DNA of 64,000 bases, taken from assembly GCA_021154885.1 (NCBI GenBank), contig JAJKHS010000004.1, positions 1 to 64,000 on the forward strand, written 5' to 3'. Origin of the DNA: Thermoanaerobaculum sp. GTDB lineage: Bacteria; Acidobacteriota; Thermoanaerobaculia; Multivoradales; UBA5704. Shown piece by piece: positions 52,033 to 61,328 of this stretch. Numbering within the stretch: the first letter of the stretch is position 1; every line of letters begins with the position of its first letter. A model generated the notes under the pieces. It ran no database searches. It was not told the origin of the DNA and was given only the letters and a program-made list of their open reading frames with translations. The position numbers were made by a program, and so were the translations under genes.

Positions 52033-53313
52033 ATGGCCCAGGGGAAGGGTACGCAGAAGGGCAAGCAGTCCCTCGTCCGCCGTTTCTTCGCGACCCTCGG
52101 CCCCGGAGTCATCACCGGCGCGGCCGACGACGATCCGTCGGGCATTGCCACCTACTCCATCGCCGGCGCGCAGTTCGGCACCCTCTTTCTGTGGACGGCG
52201 CTGCTGACTTGGCCGCTGATGGCCGCCGTGCAGATGATGTGCGCGCGCATCGGCATGGTCACCGGCAAGGGGCTCGCGGGGGTGCTGCGCGACCGCTTTC
52301 CACGGCCGGTGCTGATCGTCGTCTGCCTCGCCCTGCTCGCCGCCAACACCCTCAACATCGCCGCCGACCTGGCCGGCATGGCCGACGCCGCCGCGATGCT
52401 CACCGGCCTCAATTCCCACTACTTCGTCGTCGTCTTCGGAGCCATCATCGCGGCGGCCACCCTCTGGCTGCGCTACCAGCAGTTCGCTTCCATCCTCAAG
52501 TGGCTTTCGCTGTCGCTCGGCGCCTACATCGTGACCGCGCTGCTCCTGCACCCCGACTGGTCCTCCGTCCTGCGCGACACCCTCAGCGTCTCGCTGCCGA
52601 AGACGTCCAAAGGGTGGTCGACGCTGGTCGCCATCCTGGGGACGACGATCAGCCCCTACCTCTTCTTCTGGCAGGCCTCTCAGGAGGTCGAAGAGGAGCG
52701 GGCCATGGGGCGACTGATGCTCATCCGCCGCCAGGGCGCCACCCGGCGGGAGCTGCTCGACCGCCGGCTCGACGTGGGGACCGGCACGTTCTTCTCGAAC
52801 CTGGTGATGTTCTTCATCATCCTTGCCACGGCCCTCACGCTGCACGCGCATGGCAAGACCCACATCGAGACCTCCCGCCAGGCCGCCGAGGCCCTCGCCC
52901 CGGTCGCCGGCCGGTGGGCCTCCTCCCTCTACACCGTGGGGATCTTCGGCGTCGGCTTCCTGGCCATCCCGACGCTCTCGGGCTCGGCGGCCTACGCCTT
53001 CGCCGAGACCTTCAATTGGCGCGAGGGGCTCGACCGCAAGCCCCGGCGGGCGTGGGAGTTCTACTCGATCGTGGTCCTCTCGACGGCGCTGGGGGTCCTG
53101 CTCGACTTCCTCCACGTCAACGCCATCAAGATCCTCTTCGGGTCCGCCGTCATCAACGGCCTCCTGGCGCCCTTCCTGCTCGTCGCCATCCTCATCCTGG
53201 CCTCGGACGCGAAGACCATGCAACAGCAGCCGAGCTCACGGCTCAACCAGATCGTGGTCGGCCTGACGACGCTCCTGATGTTCGCCGCGGCGGTGGGGAT
53301 GTTCGTGTTTTGA
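52033..53313 (+). CDS. NRAMP-related metal ion transporter
   Basis: 426 aa with about eleven membrane helices, ATG 52033 preceded by GGAGG. Helix 1 carries GPGVITGAADDDPSGIATYS in place of the NRAMP DPGN motif. Helix 6 reads TISPYLFFWQASQEVEEE, without the MPH that binds Mn/Fe in true NRAMPs. This pattern resembles NRAMP-related proteins, some of which carry magnesium, so the substrate may not be manganese or iron. Single gene, divergent from the secreted-protein gene. Confidence 0.85.
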   Translation: MAQGKGTQKGKQSLVRRFFATLGPGVITGAADDDPSGIATYSIAGAQFGTLFLWTALLTWPLMAAVQMMCARIGMVTGKGLAGVLRDRFPRPVLIVVCLALLAANTLNIAADLAGMADAAAMLTGLNSHYFVVVFGAIIAAATLWLRYQQFASILKWLSLSLGAYIVTALLLHPDWSSVLRDTLSVSLPKTSKGWSTLVAILGTTISPYLFFWQASQEVEEERAMGRLMLIRRQGATRRELLDRRLDVGTGTFFSNLVMFFIILATALTLHAHGKTHIETSRQAAEALAPVAGRWASSLYTVGIFGVGFLAIPTLSGSAAYAFAETFNWREGLDRKPRRAWEFYSIVVLSTALGVLLDFLHVNAIKILFGSAVINGLLAPFLLVAILILASDAKTMQQQPSSRLNQIVVGLTTLLMFAAAVGMFVF

Positions 53314-53377
53314 TTGAAGAGCCCGTCTTCCAGGTAGAATCCCCGGACCAAGCCGCGGACTTGACAGGAGGATCACC

Positions 53378-55045
<1,668 letters not shown>

Positions 55046-55047
55046 AA

Positions 55048-55152
55048 AGTCAAGGACACAAAGGACATCAAGGACTTCAAGGACTTCAGGGACATCAAGG
55101 GTGCCGACGAGGCTGGGTTTTCCTTGTCCTTGGTGTCCTTGGTGTCCTTGGA
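55048..55152. repeat. 9-bp-periodic GGGACANCA-type inverted array, copy 4
   Basis: AAGGACATCAAGGACTTCAA units (period 9) are mirrored by TCCTTGTCCTTGGTGTCC units. It begins a few bases after the amidase stop and can form a long hairpin. Confidence 0.8.
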
Positions 55153-55215
55153 GCGCCCCTTATGAAGAAGCTGCTTGCCGGCCTCGGCCTCGCCCTCCTC
55201 GTCCTGATCGCCCCT

Positions 55216-55662
55216 CTAGAACTTGAACAGCGCGTCGAACGCCGAGCGCGCATCCCCCGGCGACGGCTTGTCGGAGTCCTTGGCGAACTCCTGGACGAGC
55301 TTGGGGGTAAAGAGGGGGCACTCGTTGCGGTCTCGCTTCTTGGCGACGCGGGCGGGGATCTCCGCGTTCTTGCGGCACTCCCAGCGCACCGAGGTGTCGA
55401 AGTGGATGCAGTTCGAGCAGGTGTGGAGGTCGGCGCCGCATTTCGCGCAGGTGGCGTCCGGGGGCAGCACGTCGCCGAGCATGATGAGCCGCTTCTCGCC
55501 GCAGGCGTTGCAGCGGAACACCGCCTCGGATGGCGCGCCGAGCCCGCGGCCCCGGGGACCGTCCTTCTTCTCGCGCGGCCCCTGGAGGCCCGGCCGCGGT
55601 TTCTCGTCGCGGCGCTCTGAATCCTGATATCCCCGCTGTCTGTATTTCGGTCCGTCGGACAT
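55216..55662 (-). CDS. Zinc-ribbon protein with charged N-terminus
   Basis: 148 aa from ATG 55662 (MSDGPKYRQRGYQDSERRDE). A disordered basic first third is followed by CNACGEKRLIML, CAKCGADLHTCSNCIHFD and later WECRKN and NECPLF: eight Cys forming two or three metal sites. This resembles small proteins of unknown function found beside DegV or amidase genes in Acidobacteriota, by memory only. No catalytic motif. Confidence 0.75.
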   Translation of the reverse strand: MSDGPKYRQRGYQDSERRDEKPRPGLQGPREKKDGPRGRGLGAPSEAVFRCNACGEKRLIMLGDVLPPDATCAKCGADLHTCSNCIHFDTSVRWECRKNAEIPARVAKKRDRNECPLFTPKLVQEFAKDSDKPSPGDARSAFDALFKF

Positions 55663-55691
55663 GGCCTGCATTGTACAGCCGCGGGCGTCTT

Positions 55692-55757
55692 TTCTCCCTC
55701 TTCTCCCGGGGAGGGGGGTTGGGAGGGGGCGGGAGAAGAGGGCCGGGGTGATGAGGG
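55692..55757. repeat. Dispersed GGGAGAAGAGGGCCGGGGTGATGAGGG repeat, copy 3
   Basis: CCCTCTTCTCCCGGGGAGGG, spacer, GGGAGAAGAGGGCCGGGG, TGATGAGGGG. It sits between the zinc-ribbon gene and the 3' end of the DegV fusion gene. Confidence 0.8.
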
Positions 55758-55760
55758 GTC

Positions 55761-57578
55761 TTACACCGGCGCGATCAGGTCCATCTCCTCCGCGGTGGGC
55801 TGGAACACCGCCGCGCCCACCGTCCCGGGCCCGGCGTTGGCCACCACGACGGGGCCCATCTCGGCGATGATCACCTCTTCGACGCTGAGGCTCTTCTCGA
55901 TCAGGCTCCGCAGGCGGTCCGCCCAGACGGGGGCCTTGGCGTGGGCGACCGTCACCACCACGGGGCGCTTGGGGTCCACCCGCTCGCGGAAGAGGTCGAC
56001 CAGCTTCGGATGGGCCGCGCGGCCGCCGCGGACGCGATCGACCGCCACGATCTCGCCGTCCACCACGCCGAGGATGGGCTTGATGCCGAGGATGTTCCCC
56101 ACCAGAGCCCGCGCCTTGCCGATGCGTCCGCTGCGCGCCAGGTACTCCAGCGTGTCCACCACGAAGAGGACGTGGATGCGCTCGCGCATCGCCTCCAGGC
56201 GTTCGACGATGGCGTCCGGCTCCACGCCCCGCCGCGCCATGCGGGCGGCGAAGAGGGCCAGCATGCCGAGGCCGAGGCTGGCGCTGCGGCTGTCCACCAC
56301 CTTGATGGCGACCTTCTCGGCCTGGCCGCGCAGCTCCTGGTAGAGGGGCAATCCCTCCTCCGCCGCCTTGCGGGCGTGGACCACCGTCTGCGACAGCCGC
56401 TCCGAAATGTGGACGGAGATGAGGTCCTTCTTCGGCGCCAGCGCCCGGTAGGCCTCCTGGAAATCCGCCTCCGGCACGGGGTTCGTCCGCGGCACGAGCG
56501 GACCCTTCTCCAGCAGCTCGTAGAACTCCTTGGCCTTGAGGTCCACGCCGTCGTGATACACCCGGTCGCCAAAGAGCACCAGCACCGGCACCACGTGGAT
56601 GCCGTGGGCGCGGGCCACCTCGGGCGGCAGGTCCGACGTCGAGTCGGTGACCACGCCCACCAGCTCCTCCGGCTCCTCCAGGGTGATGATCCCCATCTCC
56701 CGCAGGCCCAGCAGGTCGCGCAGGATCACGTTGTCGGTCGCCGGCAGGGCGTCCAGCAGCCGGCCCACGGTGACGCAGTTGGGCAGCACGGCCAGCAGCT
56801 CCTGCTGGCTGGGGGTGAAGCGGGTCTCGAAAAAGGCGGGCCCGAGCTCCACCCGCGCCCGGACGCGGGCGTCCGGCGCGTCGAAAACCCGGTCCTCCAG
56901 GGCCTGGAAGATGAGGGACGTCAGGTCCTGCCGGATCTCCCGCTCGACGTCCGCCACTCCGACGGACGGCCGGAGCTGCACCCAGAAGGGACCGGCGGAC
57001 AGCGTGCTCAAGCGCAGGAACGCCTTGACGCCCCGCGCCCGCCCCGCCGTGGCCGCGATCACCTCGCCGTCTGCGAGCACCAACTCGCCCTCGCCGCAGA
57101 GGATGCGGCCCGTGAGCTGCACACGGTTCGCCGCCCGCAGCAGCTCGAGGATCGGCAGCAGCGCCAGGTCGCCCACCAGCGACTCGAGGTCCGTGTCCGG
57201 CTCGACGCCGATCTCCCGTCCCAGGAGGACGAGATGGATGCGTCGCACCAGGTCCGCCGATGCCAGGCCGTCGATCTTGAGGAAAAGGACCTCCTCGGGC
57301 AGCTCGCTCCCGTCCTCCTCGCCGTTACCAAGGAGCAGGAGAGTCCGCTGCTGGGCAGGGTCTGGCGAGGGGAAGAGGTCGACGACGGCGCCAGCAGGAT
57401 TGCGGGCGAGCCCGGTGGGAAGCACCACGATCCCCGGCCCGAGGCCCGCGGCGAACCGCCGGCCCTCCGCCGCGCCCACCGCGGGGATCACCTCATAGCC
57501 GAAGGCGGTCAAGCCATGGGCAATCTCCCGGCGGCGGGAGGTCTCTGGATCCACTACCAGGACCGTAGGGCGGGCCAT
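55761..57578 (-). CDS. Receiver-like - DUF4388 (PATAN) - DegV fusion protein
   Basis: 605 aa. Residues 1-115 look like a response-regulator receiver (TVLVVDPETSRRREIAHGL) but keep only part of the acidic pocket. Residues 130-310 resemble DUF4388/PATAN (LESLVGDLALLPILELLRAA; LILAD-like and QLTGRILCGEGELVLADGEV). From about 320 it is a DegV fatty-acid-binding domain (VVTDSTSDLPPEVARAHGI, VPVLVLFGDRVYHDGVDLKA, SVHISERLSQTVVHARKAA, DTLEYLARSGRIGKARALVG). DegV proteins present fatty acids to acyl-kinases; fusion with signalling domains suggests lipid-linked sensing. Not a domain order I know as named. Confidence 0.85.
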   Translation of the reverse strand: MARPTVLVVDPETSRRREIAHGLTAFGYEVIPAVGAAEGRRFAAGLGPGIVVLPTGLARNPAGAVVDLFPSPDPAQQRTLLLLGNGEEDGSELPEEVLFLKIDGLASADLVRRIHLVLLGREIGVEPDTDLESLVGDLALLPILELLRAANRVQLTGRILCGEGELVLADGEVIAATAGRARGVKAFLRLSTLSAGPFWVQLRPSVGVADVEREIRQDLTSLIFQALEDRVFDAPDARVRARVELGPAFFETRFTPSQQELLAVLPNCVTVGRLLDALPATDNVILRDLLGLREMGIITLEEPEELVGVVTDSTSDLPPEVARAHGIHVVPVLVLFGDRVYHDGVDLKAKEFYELLEKGPLVPRTNPVPEADFQEAYRALAPKKDLISVHISERLSQTVVHARKAAEEGLPLYQELRGQAEKVAIKVVDSRSASLGLGMLALFAARMARRGVEPDAIVERLEAMRERIHVLFVVDTLEYLARSGRIGKARALVGNILGIKPILGVVDGEIVAVDRVRGGRAAHPKLVDLFRERVDPKRPVVVTVAHAKAPVWADRLRSLIEKSLSVEEVIIAEMGPVVVANAGPGTVGAAVFQPTAEEMDLIAPV

Positions 57579-57665
57579 GCTCGTTTCCCCTCTTCATACA
57601 AACCGATAGCAACCAGAAGTCTGCCGGAGCTTCGCCAAGCATAAACCTGTTGCGGTCGGGGGTAG

Positions 57666-57800
57666 CAGATCACCTGCAGCGTCTCCTACGAGAAGGTCTA
57701 CCAGCCGGCGGAGTCGGGGATGTGCGTGGCCGACGAATTCACCCGCAAGGGGTACCGGTGCGATCCCGACACCCCTGCCTCCAGATGGCAAGGGAGGTCC
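57666..57800 (+). pseudogene. Possible decayed gene fragment
   Basis: Within the 387-bp gap 57579-57965 one frame reads as plausible protein for about 35 codons (ITCSVSYEKVYQP then SGMCVADEFTRKGYRCDPDT), directly after a TAG at 57663. It then turns into low-complexity Ser/Pro/Arg. There is no start or ribosome site. It may be the end of a lost gene; low confidence. Confidence 0.3.
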
Positions 57801-57894
57801 AGCTCTGCCGAGTCTCCGAGATCGTCCCCGCGGCCGGCTGACGGCCGCTCTGCCGGACCCGAACCGGCCGCTGCCCCCTCGAGGAGCGTCCGGG

Positions 57895-57923
57895 TTGGTT
57901 CTCACCGGAATTCTTGGTATGAT
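57895..57923 (+). promoter_or_regulatory. Promoter of the lanthipeptide-like precursor
   Basis: TTGGTT (57895-57900), exactly 17 nt, TATGAT (57918-57923). The gene begins 43 nt after the -10, in a stretch that is much AT-richer than the rest of the window. Confidence 0.6.
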
Positions 57924-57965
57924 AAGTAAGGGAATCATCCCTAGGCTTCTTAATAAGGATAGTAC

Positions 57966-58193
57966 ATGAATAAAAAGCGGGCAAAAAAGTCAATGTTTCT
58001 GATGAAAGAGACACTCGTTGATCTTACCCCGCACCTGCTGGGTCGGGCTCAAGGCGCCGATTTGTGCGGTACGGTTACTAATTGGCAACTGACCCAGGGT
58101 TGCCCGACCGCGGGGATATGCATCCCCCAAGGTACTACTGTTCCTCCTCCTGACCCCAACGATAAATATCGCATCCCCACTACGGTGCGGTAA
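57966..58193 (+). CDS. Orphan lanthipeptide-like RiPP precursor
   Basis: 75 aa, ATG 57966 with AAGGA 6 nt upstream. The leader MNKKRAKKSMFLMKETLVDL has the Lys-rich start and K-E-T-L spacing of the class I lanthipeptide-type precursors common in Acidobacteriota. LLGRAQGADLCG would hold the cleavage point. The core has three Cys and several Thr (LCGTVTNWQLTQGCPTAGIC) and ends in a Pro/Thr-rich tail. No dehydratase, cyclase or transporter gene is in the window, so maturation enzymes must be elsewhere or absent. Its codons are AT-richer than its neighbours. Peptide class is inferred. Confidence 0.65.
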   Translation: MNKKRAKKSMFLMKETLVDLTPHLLGRAQGADLCGTVTNWQLTQGCPTAGICIPQGTTVPPPDPNDKYRIPTTVR

Positions 58194-58335
58194 AGGGTTC
58201 ACGGACCGGAGGAATACCTCCCATGGACCCTGGAACCGGCCGGCGGCTGGCTCTTGGGTCCACAGACCAATTCCCCAAGAATGGCCGGAACTGTCGGAGC
58301 AGTGACCGGGGACCTGTACTACTGCCTATATACCC

Positions 58336-58445
58336 CATCACCGGGAGAAGAGGGGGCCCCCAACCCCCTCTTTCTGCCCCTTTCTCCACTCTCTCGGTGA
58401 GGAGGGTTGGGAGGGCGGGAGAAGAGGGCCGGGGTGATGAGGGCC
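58336..58445. repeat. Dispersed GGGAGAAGAGGG repeat, copy 4 (compound)
   Basis: Two hairpin units: ACCGGGAGAAGAGGGGGC with CCCCCTCTTTCTGCCCC, then GGGAGGGCGGGAGAAGAGGG and CCGGGGTGATGAGGG. It lies in the 365-bp gap 58194-58558, which otherwise shows only a small GGAGG-AATA-CCTCC stem at 58208-58221. Confidence 0.75.
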
Positions 58446-58558
58446 AACGGCATGACAATCGTCACCCCTCCCTCGTGACGCTCATGACTATCCGGCTCCT
58501 CCGGATCAGGCGATACTGTGCTCGTCGCTGGACATCCTTGAGAGGAAGAGAGAATCCC

Positions 58559-60385
58559 ATGATCCGATTCAAGATGCTTCCCACCCTGCTCCTGGCCTTG
58601 ATAATGACCGGGAGCCTGACCTGCAAAGCCCGCGGCGAAGCGGCCGAAGCCGCGAGGCCCATCGCCATCACCCACGTCCGCATCTTCGACGGCTCCAAGG
58701 TAATCCCTGACGGCACGGTCGTCGTCGAGGGCCGGACCCTCCGCGCCGTGGGCCCCAAGGTTGCCGTGCCCGCTGGAGCCGAGATGATCGACGGCTCCGG
58801 GGACACGTTGCTGCCCGGCTTCATCGACGGCCACACGCACACCTGGGGCGACGCCCTGATCCGCGCCGCCGTCTTCGGCGTCACCACCGAGCTCGACATG
58901 TTCACCGATCCGCAATTCGCCCGCTCCCAGCGCGAGGAGCAGGCGAAGACCGGCGCACCCGGCCGGGCCGACCTGCTGAGCGCGGGCTTCCTCGCCACCG
59001 CTCCGGGCGGCCACGGCACCGAGTACGGCCTGCCCGTGCCCACCCTCACCAAGCCCGAAGAGGCGCAAGCCTGGGTGGACGCCCGCATCGCCGAGGGCTC
59101 GGACTACATCAAGATCATCTCCGAGGACGCCAAGCTCTACGGCCGCACGATCCCCACGCTCGACAAGGCCACCATCGCCGCCGTCGTCCAGGCCGCCCAC
59201 AAGCGGGGCAAGCTGGCGGTCGTCCACATCAGCACCGAGACGGCGGCCACGGAAGCGCTGGAAGCGGGCGCGGACGGCCTCGTCCACATCTTCACGGACC
59301 GCGCGCCGGAGGCGGATTTCATCGCCCTGGCCGTGAAGCGCAAGGCGTTCGTCACGCCGACGCTCACCGTGGTGGAGAGCACCACCGGCACCGCCAGCGG
59401 CCAGGCCCTGCCGGACGATCCGCGCCTGTCGCCGTATCTCACGGCCGAAGAGGTCCAGGGCCTCCGCCGCGGCTTCCCCAAGCGCGGCGAGCCGCGGTTC
59501 CAGAACGCTCTGGACGCCATCCGCCAGCTCAAGGCCGCGGGCGTGCCAATCCTCGCCGGCACCGACGCGCCGAACCCGGGCACGACCCACGGCGCCAGCA
59601 TTCACCGCGAGCTCGAGCTGCTCGTGCAGGCCGGCCTCTCCCCCGCCGAAGCGCTGGCCGCCGCCACCTCGGTGCCGGCGAAGATCTTCGGCTTGAAGGA
59701 CCGCGGGCGCATCGCTCCCGGTCTGCGGGCCGACCTGGTGCTGGTCAAGGGGGATCCGACGACCGACGTCACGGCCAGCCGCGACATCCTGAAGGTCTGG
59801 AAAATCGGCCAGGAGGTACCGCGAGCGAAGGCGGCGTCCCAGGCCGCCGCGGCCCCGGCGACCGCTCCCGCGGCGCAGCCCCCCGCCTCGGGCGAGATCA
59901 GCGATTTCGAGGACGGCACCCTGAAGACCGCTTTCGGCTCCGGCTGGCAGGAGTCCACGGACAAGCTCGCGGGCGGCAATTCGGTCGTGCAGAAAGAGGT
60001 GGTTGCCGGCGGCGCCGGGGGCTCGGGCAAGTCGCTCGCCATCTCGGGCGAGGTGAAGGCGGGCTTCGGCTTCCCCTGGTCCGGAATGATCTTCTTCCCC
60101 GGCGCTCAAGCCCTGGCCGCGGCGGACCTGTCCAAGTTCTCCGGCGTCTCCTTCTTGACCAAGGGGGACGGCCGCAGCTATCAGCTCATGCTCTTCGCCA
60201 CCCACCTGGGACGGATGCCCGCCCAGAAGACCTTCACCGCCGGCCCGGACTGGCAGCAGGTAACCGTCCCCTTCGCCGAGCTGGGCCTGGACGGCACCGA
60301 CATCATCGGTATCTTCGCCGGCGGCGGCCCGGCGCTGGGGACCTTCCGATTCCAGGTGGACAACGTGAAGCTGGTGCCGAAGTAA
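58559..60385 (+). CDS. Exported amidohydrolase with C-terminal CIA30-like domain
   Basis: 608 aa from ATG 58559 (MIRFKMLPTLLLALIMTGSL, a Sec signal). The metal-dependent hydrolase barrel has FIDGHTHTWGDA (first two His), SDYIKIIS (the bridging Lys position), VVHISTET, DGLVHIF and AGTDAPNPGTTHG (closing Asp). RGRIAPGLRADLVLVKGDPT is the usual imidazolonepropionase/prolidase-like end. After a Pro/Ala linker (residue 430 or so), a beta-sandwich (ISDFEDGTLKTAFGSGW ... FRFQVDNVKLVPK) matches CIA30-type domains. Substrate unknown, possibly a dipeptide or cyclic amide in the periplasm. Confidence 0.9.
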   Translation: MIRFKMLPTLLLALIMTGSLTCKARGEAAEAARPIAITHVRIFDGSKVIPDGTVVVEGRTLRAVGPKVAVPAGAEMIDGSGDTLLPGFIDGHTHTWGDALIRAAVFGVTTELDMFTDPQFARSQREEQAKTGAPGRADLLSAGFLATAPGGHGTEYGLPVPTLTKPEEAQAWVDARIAEGSDYIKIISEDAKLYGRTIPTLDKATIAAVVQAAHKRGKLAVVHISTETAATEALEAGADGLVHIFTDRAPEADFIALAVKRKAFVTPTLTVVESTTGTASGQALPDDPRLSPYLTAEEVQGLRRGFPKRGEPRFQNALDAIRQLKAAGVPILAGTDAPNPGTTHGASIHRELELLVQAGLSPAEALAAATSVPAKIFGLKDRGRIAPGLRADLVLVKGDPTTDVTASRDILKVWKIGQEVPRAKAASQAAAAPATAPAAQPPASGEISDFEDGTLKTAFGSGWQESTDKLAGGNSVVQKEVVAGGAGGSGKSLAISGEVKAGFGFPWSGMIFFPGAQALAAADLSKFSGVSFLTKGDGRSYQLMLFATHLGRMPAQKTFTAGPDWQQVTVPFAELGLDGTDIIGIFAGGGPALGTFRFQVDNVKLVPK

Positions 60386-60387
60386 CC

Positions 60388-60478
60388 CTGTCCCCTCTTT
60401 TTTGTCCCTGCTGTCCCTGTTGTCCTTGTCGTCCTTCCCCCTCCTCCCCTTGGAGGAGGGCCGGAGTGATGAGGCCCT
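60388..60478. repeat. Single-arm TGTCCCTGT array plus GGAGGGCCGGAGTGATGAGG repeat
   Basis: TTGTCCCTGCTGTCCCTGTT and GTCCTTGTCGTCC (period 9) directly after the amidohydrolase stop, then CCCCTCCTCCCCTTGGAGGAGGG and CCGGAGTGATGAGGCCC. Both dispersed families meet here. The GGAGGAGG hairpin after a T-rich stretch might help end transcription. Confidence 0.65.
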
Positions 60479-60534
60479 ACTTCCACATCCGAGGATCGAA
60501 CGAGAACGGCTCCGCCTCGTGCAAAGCCAGCGGC

Positions 60535-61317
60535 CTACAACGCCGTCCGGATCGCCCACAGATCGGGGAAGAGAGGCTCGAAGAGGGTTTTCTTCAGGTA
60601 CTCGAACCCGGCCGAGCCGCCGGTGCCGGTCTTCATGCCGATGGTGCGCTGGACCATCTTCACATGGCGGTAACGCCACTCCTGAAGCCCCTCGTCGAGA
60701 TCCACCAGCCGCTCGCAGACCTCGCGGTTGCCGGGGTCCGTGCGGTAGATACGGACGAGGATCTCCCGCACTCGTTCGTCCTCCACCACCGGCAGGGTGG
60801 AGTCGCGGCCCAGCACGTCCTTTGGGATCGGGTAGTCGTTGAGGGACAGGAAGCGCAGGAACGAATCGTAGACGCTCGGCCGGGCCAGCCGCTCCTCCAC
60901 CCGCCGTCGCTCGGGGCTCCCCTCGGGCAGCCGGGCGGCGAGGCCGGGCGCCCGATGACCGAGGGCGACCTCGATCTCGCGGAACTGGAACGACTGGAAA
61001 CCGCTGGCGCTGTCCAGCCGGTCGCGGAAGGAGAGAAAGGACACGGGGGTCATGGTCTCCAGGATGTCCACCTGGGAGACGAGCGTCTTGAAGATCGTGA
61101 GGACGCGCTTGAGCGTGGCCAGGGCCGCGGGCCGGTCGTTCTCCTCGAAGGCCTCGCGCAGCAGGTCCGTCTCATGCAGCACCTGCTTGAACCACAGCTC
61201 ATAGACCTGATGGATGACGATGAACAGCATCTCGTCATGCTCCTCGCCCCCGGACGCCGGCGTCTGGAGGTCGAGGAGCTCGTCGAGGCGAAGATAGCTG
61301 GTGTAGGTGTAGGGCAC
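60535..61317 (-). CDS. kynA: Tryptophan 2,3-dioxygenase
   Basis: 260 aa, GTG 61317. Heme enzyme that opens the indole ring of tryptophan to N-formylkynurenine. The all-helical core shows YLRLDELLDLQTP, HDEMLFIVIHQVYELWFKQV (distal-site and tryptophan-binding residues) and EWRYRHVKMVQRTIG with the proximal heme His. About 20 residues shorter at the N-terminus than well-studied bacterial enzymes. It follows an M28 peptidase by 11 nt, so peptide breakdown and Trp breakdown may be co-expressed. No kynureninase or formamidase is in the window. Confidence 0.95.
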   Translation of the reverse strand: MPYTYTSYLRLDELLDLQTPASGGEEHDEMLFIVIHQVYELWFKQVLHETDLLREAFEENDRPAALATLKRVLTIFKTLVSQVDILETMTPVSFLSFRDRLDSASGFQSFQFREIEVALGHRAPGLAARLPEGSPERRRVEERLARPSVYDSFLRFLSLNDYPIPKDVLGRDSTLPVVEDERVREILVRIYRTDPGNREVCERLVDLDEGLQEWRYRHVKMVQRTIGMKTGTGGSAGFEYLKKTLFEPLFPDLWAIRTAL

Positions 61318-61328
61318 CGGGGCTGATC

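Noticed and set aside
55162..55620. Plus-strand frame starting MKKLLAGLGLALLVLIAPLE, a signal-peptide-like start
   Set aside because: After about 20 residues it becomes the antisense of the zinc-ribbon gene and loses protein character. At best it is the stump of a deleted secreted-protein gene.
57720..57929. Cys-containing short frame MCVADEFTRKGYRCDPDT as a third RiPP precursor
   Set aside because: No ribosome site, and the frame reads on from upstream codons that look like a mid-protein fragment; listed only as a possible decayed gene.
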